Source: Psychroflexus salarius
Lineage (GTDB): Bacteria; Bacteroidota; Bacteroidia; Flavobacteriales; Flavobacteriaceae
Reading direction: 5' to 3'
DNA: 64,000 bases
Assembly: GCF_900129035.1 (NCBI RefSeq)
Contig: NZ_FQTW01000002.1
Location: 1 to 64,000 of the forward strand
Position 1 is the first letter of the stretch. Each line of letters starts with the position of its first letter. Below, piece by piece: positions 8,316 to 17,749 of this stretch. The notes under the pieces are model-generated. The model was not told the DNA's origin. It did not search any database and saw only the letters and a list, made by a program, of their open reading frames with translations. A program made the translations under genes and the position numbers.

Positions 8316-10622
8316 TTAAAATCTTGTTTTTCCTTTTAAACCTACTGTAAAAGCACCTTTAATTCCAGCCTTTCTTACTTTAGTTTTGTAACGGTCGGCT
8401 TCTACTCTAGTTTCGAAAACACCTGAATAATAACGTTTATAACCATCGGAATAAGTATAAAAGTAAACATTTTGAAATTGAGGAAATTTTGGATTCTTCC
8501 CAGGTTGGTAAGCGCCTATTTGTACTGTATAAACTTCAGATGTTGAGTTTTCAAAGTCATAGCCGGAATTATTGAGTCCATTTTTTGGCAAAGACAATTG
8601 ATTAGGCTGATTTTCTTTATTTACAACTCTGCTATACACTTCTGCTCGTATAGATTCTGGAGTTTCGTTTTCATTGAGAATAATAAATTCGGCACGCCGG
8701 TTAAGCGCATGTTCTTCTTCGCTACAATTTACACCGTTAGAACAACGATTAACCAACTGAGTTTCGCCATATCCACGACCAGATATTCTTGTAGAATTAA
8801 TACCTTTAGTAGTGATATAAGCCATGGCAGATTTTGCGCGTTTATTTGATAAGATTTTATTATAAGCATCACCAGCTCGGCTATCAGTATGAGAACGAAT
8901 ATCAATTTTCATGTTAGGATATTGCCTTAGCACAGCAATGACTTTTTGTAACTCAACTTCGGCATCAGGTCTTATTTTAGATTCATCAAGATCGAAATAA
9001 ATAGGATCAAGTTGAAGTAAATCTCTTAAATCATCTCCTTTTGAAGCTTTTGTAACACCAAGTTCACTACCTTTATTTACTTCAAAGTTTTGATTTAATT
9101 CTCCTTCATAATCAGAGCCTGTTTTAACCAAATCTTCAATCGTAGCAAAACCATCTTTAGAAACACGAACTACATAACGTTTATTACATTCAACTTTAAA
9201 TTTATAATTACCTAGATTATCAGTATTAGTTGTCTCTATGAGGTTCAAGTCTTCATCAAACAATTCCACTTTAACTGCATTAATTCCTTCTTCGTTGTTA
9301 GTTGTTGAAATGTAACCGCTTAAATATTGGGTGCAATTTGTTATAAGTTCATCGATTTGATTTAATATATAAATGTCATCTCCACCAATTCCACCATCAC
9401 GATTAGAAGCAAATAAGCCTTGCTTTGTTTTGGTATTTAGATATAAGCTAAAATCATCTTTAGGGCTATTTACAGGTCTACCTACATTAAATACATCACC
9501 AAATGATCCATCTTTTTTTATAACACTTACAAAAACGTCAAGACCACCTAGACCGATATGGCCGTTTGATGAAAAATAAAGTAAATTATCTTCATCGATA
9601 TAAGGAAAGCTTTCTTTAAACTCAGTATTAATTTTATCACCTAAGTTGACGGGATTCGAGTAAGAACCATCGGGATTTATATCAACATAAAAAATATCAG
9701 ACATACCTTTAGTTCCTGGCATATCTGAAGCAAAGTATAATTTGTTTTCATCTGGGTTTAAACATGGATGAGCCACAGAATATTCATCACTATTAAAAGG
9801 CAACTCTACAGGGTCTGACCAAATACCATCTTGGTTTAAAGTAGATTTGTAAAGTTTGAGATAATTATAACCTTTCGCACTTTTACCAAACTTGTTTTTC
9901 GTAAAATTATTTCTTGTGAAATATATCGTTTTTCCATCTTTAGTATAAACTGCTGAGGATTCGTGAAATTTTGAATTTAAAACATCTGGTAATCGAGTTA
10001 CACTTCCTGAAGGTTTTAGAGAATCGTTTAATGAAACTTTGTATAAATCTAGATAAGGCTCATTATTCCATTCATGAATGCGTTGTACTGAAGAGGCTTG
10101 TTTTCGGTTTGAAGCAAATATAAGTAATGTGTCATTAATCACTTTAGGCGCAAAATCAGATAACTCAGAATTTATATTAATGGTATCTAAGTTAAATTTA
10201 CCGGATTGCATTTCAATTAACTCCAAATAATTGGGCTCAACTTTAGTTGATGTTGAATCATCAAAATACAAAGACTCATATTTTAATATTAATGAATCTG
10301 CAACAGCATATTTTTTTTGTGACTTTAAGCTTTGAGCGTATCTAAAAAGGTAGTCCTTATCTTGCTGATTATTTAAGTTAAATAGTTTAGAATACCATTT
10401 TTCAGCATTCTCCAAGTCATTATTAAAATAATATGAGTCTCCTAATTTTTTAAACAAATTTTCAGACTCAAAACCAGCATTGGCGACTTCTAAATAAATT
10501 TTTTGTGCATCTATAAAAGCGTAACTATCAAACATTTTATTGGCTTCTTCCAGTTTTGCTTTTTGTGAAAATCCAGAAAACTGAAAAAAGAGCAGAATGA
10601 TATATAAGTATTTTAATTTCAT
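8316..10622 (-). CDS. PorE-like OmpA-family protein (TPR, beta-propeller, CRD, OmpA, SPOR-like)
   Basis: The 768-residue protein has a signal peptide ending at 'SGFSQ'. It then has TPR-like helices (about 25-120) and a PD40/WD40-like propeller (about 155-430, blades such as 'LLIFASNRKQ', 'TIYFTRNN', 'LYFASDMPG' and 'LLYFSSNGHIGLGGLDVF'). A carboxypeptidase-regulatory fold follows (about 440-515), then an OmpA peptidoglycan-binding domain (about 545-660, with 'IDIRSHTDSRAGDAYN' and 'LNRRAEFII'). A C-terminal segment looks SPOR-like ('YTVQIGAYQPGKNP'). The first four domains are the architecture of PorE, which anchors T9SS parts to peptidoglycan. Three bases separate it from the PorP/SprF gene, so it most likely serves the adjacent giant cargo. 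Confidence 0.85.
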   Translation of the reverse strand: MKLKYLYIILLFFQFSGFSQKAKLEEANKMFDSYAFIDAQKIYLEVANAGFESENLFKKLGDSYYFNNDLENAEKWYSKLFNLNNQQDKDYLFRYAQSLKSQKKYAVADSLILKYESLYFDDSTSTKVEPNYLELIEMQSGKFNLDTININSELSDFAPKVINDTLLIFASNRKQASSVQRIHEWNNEPYLDLYKVSLNDSLKPSGSVTRLPDVLNSKFHESSAVYTKDGKTIYFTRNNFTKNKFGKSAKGYNYLKLYKSTLNQDGIWSDPVELPFNSDEYSVAHPCLNPDENKLYFASDMPGTKGMSDIFYVDINPDGSYSNPVNLGDKINTEFKESFPYIDEDNLLYFSSNGHIGLGGLDVFVSVIKKDGSFGDVFNVGRPVNSPKDDFSLYLNTKTKQGLFASNRDGGIGGDDIYILNQIDELITNCTQYLSGYISTTNNEEGINAVKVELFDEDLNLIETTNTDNLGNYKFKVECNKRYVVRVSKDGFATIEDLVKTGSDYEGELNQNFEVNKGSELGVTKASKGDDLRDLLQLDPIYFDLDESKIRPDAEVELQKVIAVLRQYPNMKIDIRSHTDSRAGDAYNKILSNKRAKSAMAYITTKGINSTRISGRGYGETQLVNRCSNGVNCSEEEHALNRRAEFIILNENETPESIRAEVYSRVVNKENQPNQLSLPKNGLNNSGYDFENSTSEVYTVQIGAYQPGKNPKFPQFQNVYFYTYSDGYKRYYSGVFETRVEADRYKTKVRKAGIKGAFTVGLKGKTRF

Positions 10623-10624
10623 AA

Positions 10625-11575
10625 TTAAAAGAATCTTGGCGTATACATTTTTTTATAACGTTTAAATAGTTCAAATCTTAAGAAAAACTCAATTGAACCA
10701 TCATTATAATTTGAAATATCTGAAATTGAGGAGTCATATGATAAACCTAACAAAATAGAGTCTGAAGCTTGAAAACCAAACAGCCCGCTAAAAGCACTAT
10801 CAAAACGATAGGCCGTACCTAAGGTAAATTTATCGTTAAACAGGAAGTTCGTTGAAACTTCAGCCAATAATGGTGAACCGCTAACATGCCTCAATAAAAC
10901 AGATGGCTTAAATTTTATATTTTGATTAATATCAAGAACTACACCTGATGTAATGTAATAGTGTACACGATCGCGAAGTTCAATATTTTCGTTGGTACTT
11001 CCATCAAAATGATTAGTTCTAAGCAGAGCTGGTGAACTTATGCCAACATAATATACATCATTACTCAACAAAACACCTAAACCAAACTGAGGAGAAATTT
11101 TATTTTCAATATTATTTGCAAAAAGTGGATCTGTGTTATCTTCGATATTAAGCCTATTAAAATCGACATTTAAAAGCCGAGCACCTGCATTCAATCCAAA
11201 TCGAATTTTAGCAAAGCGTGTTAATTGTATTGAATAACTATAAACTGCACTTAAATAAGTATCTGATACAACACCAATTTTATCATTAACTATAGATAAA
11301 CCTAAACCCATTTGTTCATTTTTAAGTGGCGAATGAACTGTTAATGTTTGAGTTTGTGGCGCATCATCAAAACCTAACCACTGAGACCTGTGTAAAAGTG
11401 TGGCACTTAAAACATCTCTTGATCCTGCATAAGCTGGATTAATAGACATTGTATTATACATATATTGTGTAAAGTTTGGATCTTGTTGTGCATTAACCTG
11501 TAACACAAAACTTAACGAAACAAACGAAAAGTATACTAGTTTTAAACTTATATTATTTATTAAGTTATTCAACAT
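10625..11575 (-). CDS. PorP/SprF-family T9SS outer-membrane protein
   Basis: The 316-residue protein has a signal peptide ending near 'LQVNAQ' and then the family's hallmark 'QDPNFTQYMYNTMSINPAYA' with 'LLHRSQWLGFDDAP' downstream. The rest alternates in the manner of a transmembrane beta-barrel and ends in an aromatic residue (Phe). SprF in Flavobacterium is a dedicated secretion partner of the adhesin SprB, and type B CTD cargo proteins usually have such a partner next door. Here it lies 11 bases after the giant type B cargo gene. I infer that it is that protein's dedicated export or attachment factor. Confidence 0.92.
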   Translation of the reverse strand: MLNNLINNISLKLVYFSFVSLSFVLQVNAQQDPNFTQYMYNTMSINPAYAGSRDVLSATLLHRSQWLGFDDAPQTQTLTVHSPLKNEQMGLGLSIVNDKIGVVSDTYLSAVYSYSIQLTRFAKIRFGLNAGARLLNVDFNRLNIEDNTDPLFANNIENKISPQFGLGVLLSNDVYYVGISSPALLRTNHFDGSTNENIELRDRVHYYITSGVVLDINQNIKFKPSVLLRHVSGSPLLAEVSTNFLFNDKFTLGTAYRFDSAFSGLFGFQASDSILLGLSYDSSISDISNYNDGSIEFFLRFELFKRYKKMYTPRFF

Positions 11576-11586
11576 TAATTAATTAA

Positions 11587-14500
11587 TTAATTATTTAAAT
11601 ATAAATAGCCTTTTTGTTTCTTTGTATCGCCTTGGTCATTAACATATTGCAATACATAAAAGTAAACGCCAGGTGGTAATAAATCACCTTTCTGTATTGT
11701 AATAGCTCCATCGCTTTTTCCTTCAAAACGAATTGAAGCATTATTATATCCACTGGCATTATAAACCTCGTTGCCTTGGCGATTAAATATCTGTACCGTA
11801 TTTTGAGGGAAATTGTCTATTCCTTCAATTTTAAAATAATCATTTTTACCATTTCCATCAGCAGATACGGCATTATAGATTATTAAACCATCGTCTATGT
11901 TTTCATTAGTAAAACCATCATTCTCCGTAAATGTATTCACCGCTGGTGGTGCAAATGTTGTGCTTGGGTCTGTACCTTCCGTTTGTACAAATCCTGCAGG
12001 AAAGTCCACATCAGCTTCATCTATGTCTGAAGTTATGTTTCCAGCGGTCACCGTTGCTAACCAATCACCTGAGGCATCGGTAGCTACAGTTTGCTGATTA
12101 CCAAAATCATCCGTTAATTCTACATCGATATTGGCTAAGTCTGGTTCACCTGTATCTTGTGTGCCATTGCCATTGGTGTCTTCGTATAAATGACCATTTA
12201 CCTGAGCGCTTACAGTTTCATCTGGTACAAAAAAGCCATCATTATCTGATAAAATAGTCTGATCTTGTAAGACTGTTGTTGTGCTTGGATCTGTACCTTC
12301 AGTTTGTATCGCTAAGGCTGGAAAATCAGGATCGGCTTCATCTATATCTGAAATCGCATCACCTATTGGTAATTCAATACTCCAATCGCCATTAGCATCA
12401 GTCGTAACAATTGTAATATCACCATTAATATCAGTAATTTCAATATCAATGTTAGCTAAATTCGGTTCGCCTGTATCTTGTGTGCCGTTACCATTGGTAT
12501 CTTCATATAAATGACCCGTTAAAATACCAACTTCTAATACTGTTGGGTCGGTAAAACCATCATTCTCCGTAAATGTATTCACCGCTGGTGGTGCAAATGT
12601 TGTGCTTGGGTCTGTCCCTTCCGTTTGTACAAATCCTGCCGGGAAGTCCACATCAGCTTCATCTATGTCTGAAGTTATGTTTCCGGCGGTCACCGTTGCT
12701 AACCAATCACCTGAGGCATCGGTAGCTACAGTTTGCTGATTACCAAAATCATCCGTTAATTCTACATCGATATTGGCTAAGTCTGGTTCACCTGTATCTT
12801 GTGTGCCATTGCCATTGGTGTCTTCGTATAAATGACCATTTACCTGAGCGCTTACAGTTTCATCTGGTACAAAAAAGCCATCATTATCTGATAAAATAGT
12901 CTGATCTTGTAAGACTGTTGTTGTGCTTGGATCTGTACCTTCAGTTTGTATCGCTAAGGCTGGAAAATCAGGATCGGCTTCATCTATATCTGAAATCGCA
13001 TCACCTATTGGTAATTCAATACTCCAATCGCCATTAGCATCAGTCGTAACAATTGTAATATCACCATTAATATCAGTAATTTCAATATCAATGTTAGCTA
13101 AATTCGGTTCGCCTGTATCTTGTGTGCCGTTACCATTGGTATCTTCATATAGATGACCCGTTAAAATACCAACTTCTAATACTGTTGGATCGGTAAAACC
13201 ATCGTTCTCGGTAAATGTATTCACCGCTGGTGGTGCAAATGTTGTGCTTGGGTCTGTCCCTTCCGTTTGTACAAATCCTACTGGGAAGTCCACATCAGCT
13301 TCATCTATGTCTGAAATTATGTTTCCAGCGGTCACCGTTGCTAACCAATCACCTGAGGCATCGGTAGCTACAGTTTGCTGATTACCAAAATCATCCGTCA
13401 CTTCTACATCGATATTGACTAAGTCTGGTTCGCCGGCATCTTGTGTGCCATTAGCATTGGTGTCTTCGTATAAATGACCATTTACCTGAGCGCTTACAGT
13501 TTCATCTGGTACAAAAAAGCCATCATTATCTGATAAAATGGTTTGATCTTGTAAGACTGTTGTTGTGCTTGGGTCTGTACCTTCAGTTTGTATCGCTAAG
13601 GCTGGAAAATCAAGATCGGCTTCATCTATATCTGAAATCGCATCACCTATTGGTAATTCAATACTCCAATCGCCATTAGCATCAGTCGCAACAATTGTAA
13701 TATCACCATTAATATCAGTAATTTCAATATCAATGTTAGCTAAATTCGGTTCGCCTGTATCTTGTGTGCCGTTGCCATTGGTGTCTTCATATAAATGACC
13801 CGTTAAAATACCAACTTCTAATACTGTTGGGTCGGTAAAACCATCATTCTCCGTAAATGTATTCACCGCTGGTGGTGCAAATGTTGTGCTTGGGTCTGTC
13901 CCTTCCGTTTGTACAAATCCTGCCGGGAAGTCCACATCAGCTTCATCTATGTCTGAAGTTATGTTTCCGGCGGTCACCGTTGCTAACCAATCACCTGAGG
14001 CATCGGTAGCTACAGTTTGCTGATTACCAAAATCATCCGTCACTTCTACATCGATATTGACTAAGTCTGGTTCGCCGGCATCTTGTGTGCCATTAGCATT
14101 GGTGTCTTCGTATAAATGACCATTTACCTGAGCGCTTACAGTTTCATCTGGTACAAAAAAGCCATCATTATCTGATAAAATAGTCTGATCTTGTAAGACT
14201 GTTGTTGTGCTTGGGTCTGTACCTTCAGTTTGTATCGCTAAGACTGGAAAATCAGGATCGGCTTCATCTATATCTGAAATCGCATCACCTATTGGTAATT
14301 CAATACTCCAATCGCCATTAGCATCTGTCGCAACAATTGTAATATCACCATTAATATCAGTAATTTCAATATCAATGTTAGCTAAATTCGGTTCGCCTGT
14401 ATCTTGTGTGCCGTTACCATTGGTATCTTCATATAGATGACCCGTTAAAATACCAACTTCATCGTTAGGTATAATAAAGCCATCAATTTCATTATAGGTC

Positions 14501-17500
14501 TCACCACAAATCGCATCAAAAGTTGAAGGATTAGTACCTTCTAATTGAATTGCACCACTTGGAAAATCAGCATCGGTCTCCACCACTTCTATGGTCGTGC
14601 TGCCTTGTGGCACGCGTAAATCATATTCGCCATTGGCATCCGTGATTAAGGTAGTTTGGAAACCAGACGAAAATGTCACTAAAACATCAACGCCAGGTAT
14701 TCCTGATTCGCCAGTATCTTGTGTGCCATTTGCGTTGGTATCGTTATACACTAATCCGAATATTTCAGCCGATTCGAAAAATCCATTAATATCTGTAATA
14801 ACTTCATCTGGTGCTAAATTTAAAGTTGTCGGGTTTGTCCCTTCAGTTTGAAAAGCGCAATTTGGGAAGTCAGGGTCATTTAGGTCAATCTCTAAGGTTA
14901 CATCACCTGGTGGTAAATCAATCACATAATCACCATTAGCATCAGTTTCGACAACAGTAATATTTCCAAAAGCATCAGTCACAATAACATCTATATTTGG
15001 TAAATCTAATTCCGTTGCATTTTGAAATCCACTTCCATTAGCGTCTAGATATAAATGACCGAATACAGTTGAAGGATTGGTATTTATAAAAAAGCCATCA
15101 TTATCAGACAAAATGCTTTGACTCGCTAAAACGTTTGTAGTTGTAGGATCAGTACCTTCTGTTTGAATTGCATCGAGTGGAAAATCAACGTCAGACTGAT
15201 CGATATCAGAAATGGCAGGACCAATTGGCAACTCTATACTCCAATCACCATTGGCATCAGTCTCAACAATTGTAATATCACCATTAACATCGGTAATTTC
15301 AACATCAATACTAACTAAGTTCGGTTCGCCTGCGTCTTGTGTACCATTGCCATTAGTATCTTCATATAAGTGACCGTTTAAAACACCAACCTCATCATCA
15401 GGAACTATAAAACCATCAACCTCATTATAAGTCTCACCACAAATCGCATCAAAAGTAGTCGGATTGGTGCCTTGGGTTTGTACTGTGCCAGTCGGAAAAT
15501 CAGCATCGGTCTCCACCACTTCTATGGTCGTGCTGCCTTGTGGCACGCGCACATCATATTCACCATTGGCATCAGTAATTATAGTGGTTTGAAATCCAGA
15601 CGAAAAGGTCACCAACACATCTGCGCCGGGAATGCCGGCTTCACCTGCATCTTGTGTACCATTGCCATTGGCATCATTATACACTAATCCAAATATCTCA
15701 GCCGATTCAAAGAATCCATCGATTTCTGAAATTGTTTCATTCGCTACTATCGTTGAGGTTGTTGGATTGGTGCCTTCAGTTTGAAACGCACATTCAGGAA
15801 AATCTGGATCAGTCACATCTATAGTTGAAATTACTGTACCAGCTGGCAATACAACACTCCAATCGCCATTAGCATCGGTTTCAACTGTTTGAATATTACC
15901 AAAGACATCTTCAATAATTACATCTACATTAGGCAAATCAGGTTCGCCTGCGTTCTGAAAACTACTCCCATTTACATCAAGGTAAACATGTCCTTCTAAG
16001 GTGCCTAATTCTTGAAAGCCATCAATTTCATTATAAGTCTCACCGCAAACGGCGTCAAACGTAGTGGGATTGGTGCCTTGGGTTTGTACTGTGCCAGTCG
16101 GAAAATCAGCATCGGTCTCCACCACTTCTATGGTCGTGCTGCCTTGTGGCACGCGCACATCATATTCACCATTGGCATCAGTAATTATAGTGGTTTGAAA
16201 TCCAGACGAAAAGGTCACCAACACATCTGCGCCGGGAATGCCGGCTTCACCTGCATCTTGTGTACCATTGCCATTGGCATCATTATACACTAATCCAAAT
16301 ATCTCAGCCGATTCAAAGAATCCATCGATTTCTGAAATTGTTTCATTCGCTACTATCGTTGAGGTTGTTGGATTGGTGCCTTCAGTTTGAAATGCACATT
16401 CAGGAAAATCTGGATCAGTCACATCTATAGTTGAAATTGCTGTACCAGCTGGCAATACAACACTCCAATCGCCATTAGCATCGGTTTCAACGGTTTGAAT
16501 ATTACCAAAGACATCTTCAATGATCACGTCAACATTAGGCAAATTAGGTTCACCTGCATCCTGAAAACTACTGCCGTTTTCATCAAGGTAAACATGACCT
16601 TCTAAGGTGCCTAATTCTTGAAAGCCATCAATTTCATTATAAGTCTCACCACAAATAGCATCAAAAGTAGTGGGATTGGTGCCTTGGGTTTGTACTGCGC
16701 CAGTCGGAAAATCAGCATCGGTCTCCACCACTTCTATGGTCGTGCTGCCTTGTGGCACGCGCACATCATATTCACCATTGGCATCAGTGATTAAAGTGGT
16801 CTGAAAACCAGATGAAAAGGTCACCAACACATCAGCACCGGGAATGCCAGCTTCACCAGCATCTTGTGTGCCATTGCCATTGGCATCATTATACACTAAT
16901 CCAAATATCTCAGCCGATTCAAAGAATCCATCAATTTCTGAAAAAACATTAGTATTAACAGGAATATTATGAGTTGAAGGATTGGTGCCTTCAGTTTGAA
17001 ATGCACATTGAGGAAAATCTGGATCAGTCACATCTATAGTTACTGTAATATCACCAACAACAACCTGCGCTGACCATTCGCCATTAGCATCGGTTTCAAC
17101 CGTTTGAATATTTCCGAATTGGTCTTCAATAATCACATCAACATTAGGCAAATTGGGTTCGCCAGCATTCTGAAAACCACTACCATTTACATCACTATAA
17201 AGTGAGCCAGAAATTTGCCCAACAAAAGTATAACCATCTTTACCCGTATCAACTAAGGTATTTGCTACAACGGTTGTTACGCTAGGGTCAACACCTTCAG
17301 TTTGAAAAAAACCTACTGGCAAATCAGTCGTGTCTATAAAGACAAGCGCTGAACCTGGAATGACGTCAGCAATCCAATCGCCATTAGCATCGGTTTGAAC
17401 GGTTTGGCCATTATTGTTAGAATTGATAATTAAGACATCAACATTTTGTATTCCTGGTTCGCCTGCGTCTTGAGTCCCATTTCCATTAGTATCTGCATAG

Positions 17501-17640
17501 ACGCGACCGGTTAATTGACCTGTTTCAGCCATTGGTTCTAAGGCTAAGTCGATAAACTTAGTATCTGGTGCCTGTGCAATAGAAGCACACACCGATAAAC
17601 AAGTCAGTATCAACGTTAAAACCAGTGATTTAACTTTCAT
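11587..17640 (-). CDS. Giant repetitive T9SS type B surface protein
   Basis: The 2017-residue protein has a signal peptide (about 1-22). It then has 18 copies of an SdrD-B/Cna-B-like module of about 100-107 residues, each starting with a pattern such as 'GHLYEDTNGNGTQDTGEPNL' and containing 'TDANGDW'. The Asp/Asn-rich 'DxNxNGxxDxGE' loops are typical calcium-binding sites of these beta-sandwich modules. The final 100 residues ('NAVSADGNGKNDYFKIEGI', 'VQIFNRQGNEVY', 'LPPGVYFYVLQY') form the gliding-motility-associated type B sorting domain recognised by the T9SS. The protein should form a long, calcium-stiffened surface stalk, for adhesion or SprB-like gliding. No separate ligand-binding domain is visible. 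Two families of internal DNA repeats are listed separately. Confidence 0.92.
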   Translation of the reverse strand: MKVKSLVLTLILTCLSVCASIAQAPDTKFIDLALEPMAETGQLTGRVYADTNGNGTQDAGEPGIQNVDVLIINSNNNGQTVQTDANGDWIADVIPGSALVFIDTTDLPVGFFQTEGVDPSVTTVVANTLVDTGKDGYTFVGQISGSLYSDVNGSGFQNAGEPNLPNVDVIIEDQFGNIQTVETDANGEWSAQVVVGDITVTIDVTDPDFPQCAFQTEGTNPSTHNIPVNTNVFSEIDGFFESAEIFGLVYNDANGNGTQDAGEAGIPGADVLVTFSSGFQTTLITDANGEYDVRVPQGSTTIEVVETDADFPTGAVQTQGTNPTTFDAICGETYNEIDGFQELGTLEGHVYLDENGSSFQDAGEPNLPNVDVIIEDVFGNIQTVETDANGDWSVVLPAGTAISTIDVTDPDFPECAFQTEGTNPTTSTIVANETISEIDGFFESAEIFGLVYNDANGNGTQDAGEAGIPGADVLVTFSSGFQTTIITDANGEYDVRVPQGSTTIEVVETDADFPTGTVQTQGTNPTTFDAVCGETYNEIDGFQELGTLEGHVYLDVNGSSFQNAGEPDLPNVDVIIEDVFGNIQTVETDANGDWSVVLPAGTVISTIDVTDPDFPECAFQTEGTNPTTSTIVANETISEIDGFFESAEIFGLVYNDANGNGTQDAGEAGIPGADVLVTFSSGFQTTIITDANGEYDVRVPQGSTTIEVVETDADFPTGTVQTQGTNPTTFDAICGETYNEVDGFIVPDDEVGVLNGHLYEDTNGNGTQDAGEPNLVSIDVEITDVNGDITIVETDANGDWSIELPIGPAISDIDQSDVDFPLDAIQTEGTDPTTTNVLASQSILSDNDGFFINTNPSTVFGHLYLDANGSGFQNATELDLPNIDVIVTDAFGNITVVETDANGDYVIDLPPGDVTLEIDLNDPDFPNCAFQTEGTNPTTLNLAPDEVITDINGFFESAEIFGLVYNDTNANGTQDTGESGIPGVDVLVTFSSGFQTTLITDANGEYDLRVPQGSTTIEVVETDADFPSGAIQLEGTNPSTFDAICGETYNEIDGFIIPNDEVGILTGHLYEDTNGNGTQDTGEPNLANIDIEITDINGDITIVATDANGDWSIELPIGDAISDIDEADPDFPVLAIQTEGTDPSTTTVLQDQTILSDNDGFFVPDETVSAQVNGHLYEDTNANGTQDAGEPDLVNIDVEVTDDFGNQQTVATDASGDWLATVTAGNITSDIDEADVDFPAGFVQTEGTDPSTTFAPPAVNTFTENDGFTDPTVLEVGILTGHLYEDTNGNGTQDTGEPNLANIDIEITDINGDITIVATDANGDWSIELPIGDAISDIDEADLDFPALAIQTEGTDPSTTTVLQDQTILSDNDGFFVPDETVSAQVNGHLYEDTNANGTQDAGEPDLVNIDVEVTDDFGNQQTVATDASGDWLATVTAGNIISDIDEADVDFPVGFVQTEGTDPSTTFAPPAVNTFTENDGFTDPTVLEVGILTGHLYEDTNGNGTQDTGEPNLANIDIEITDINGDITIVTTDANGDWSIELPIGDAISDIDEADPDFPALAIQTEGTDPSTTTVLQDQTILSDNDGFFVPDETVSAQVNGHLYEDTNGNGTQDTGEPDLANIDVELTDDFGNQQTVATDASGDWLATVTAGNITSDIDEADVDFPAGFVQTEGTDPSTTFAPPAVNTFTENDGFTDPTVLEVGILTGHLYEDTNGNGTQDTGEPNLANIDIEITDINGDITIVTTDANGDWSIELPIGDAISDIDEADPDFPALAIQTEGTDPSTTTVLQDQTILSDNDGFFVPDETVSAQVNGHLYEDTNGNGTQDTGEPDLANIDVELTDDFGNQQTVATDASGDWLATVTAGNITSDIDEADVDFPAGFVQTEGTDPSTTFAPPAVNTFTENDGFTNENIDDGLIIYNAVSADGNGKNDYFKIEGIDNFPQNTVQIFNRQGNEVYNASGYNNASIRFEGKSDGAITIQKGDLLPPGVYFYVLQYVNDQGDTKKQKGYLYLNN
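11909..14460 (-). repeat. Four tandem 642-bp coding repeats
   Basis: The same sequence recurs with an exact 642-base period: landmarks at 11909, 12551, 13193 and 13835, the fourth unit ending near 14460. Each unit encodes 214 residues, i.e. two SdrD-B modules. The units differ by only a few substitutions: Ala/Val in 'VDFPAGF' versus 'VDFPVGF', and 'DLANIDVELTDD' versus 'DLVNIDVEVTDD'. The two units nearest the C terminus look identical at protein level. Because 642 is divisible by 3, gain or loss of units keeps the frame. Confidence 0.92.
15412..16960 (-). repeat. Second tandem repeat family, 606-bp period
   Basis: Landmark bases recur at 15699, 16305 and 16911, exactly 606 bases apart. Each period encodes 202 residues, again two modules ('FGLVYNDANGNGTQDAGE' followed by 'EGHVYLD'). 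Similarity between units is very high but they differ clearly from the 642-bp family. The gene therefore contains two separate amplifications, with older, more diverged modules between (14461-15411) and before them. Confidence 0.88.
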
Positions 17641-17737
17641 AGATAGTTTTTTAATAATGTAATTGGTTAGATATCACCTTATTAATTAGTGCACTAAAGT
17701 AATATTTTTTTTTAACACGACATTAAATTAGAAAAAT

Positions 17738-17745
17738 TAAATTTG
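17738..17745 (+). promoter_or_regulatory. -7 box upstream of prfC
   Basis: TAAATTTG lies four bases before the ATG of prfC. The box fits the Bacteroidota consensus, but a -33 TTG is not clear and the implied leader is extremely short, so it is a tentative call. Confidence 0.4.
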
Positions 17746-17749
17746 CGGC

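Noticed and set aside
11909-14460. CRISPR-like periodicity
   Set aside because: Units are 642 bases, contiguous and protein-coding; there are no short direct repeats with unique spacers.
11897-16293. Plus-strand open frames repeated every 642 bases within the giant cargo gene
   Set aside because: They are antisense shadows of the repeats; the minus-strand frame has the signal peptide, modules and sorting domain.
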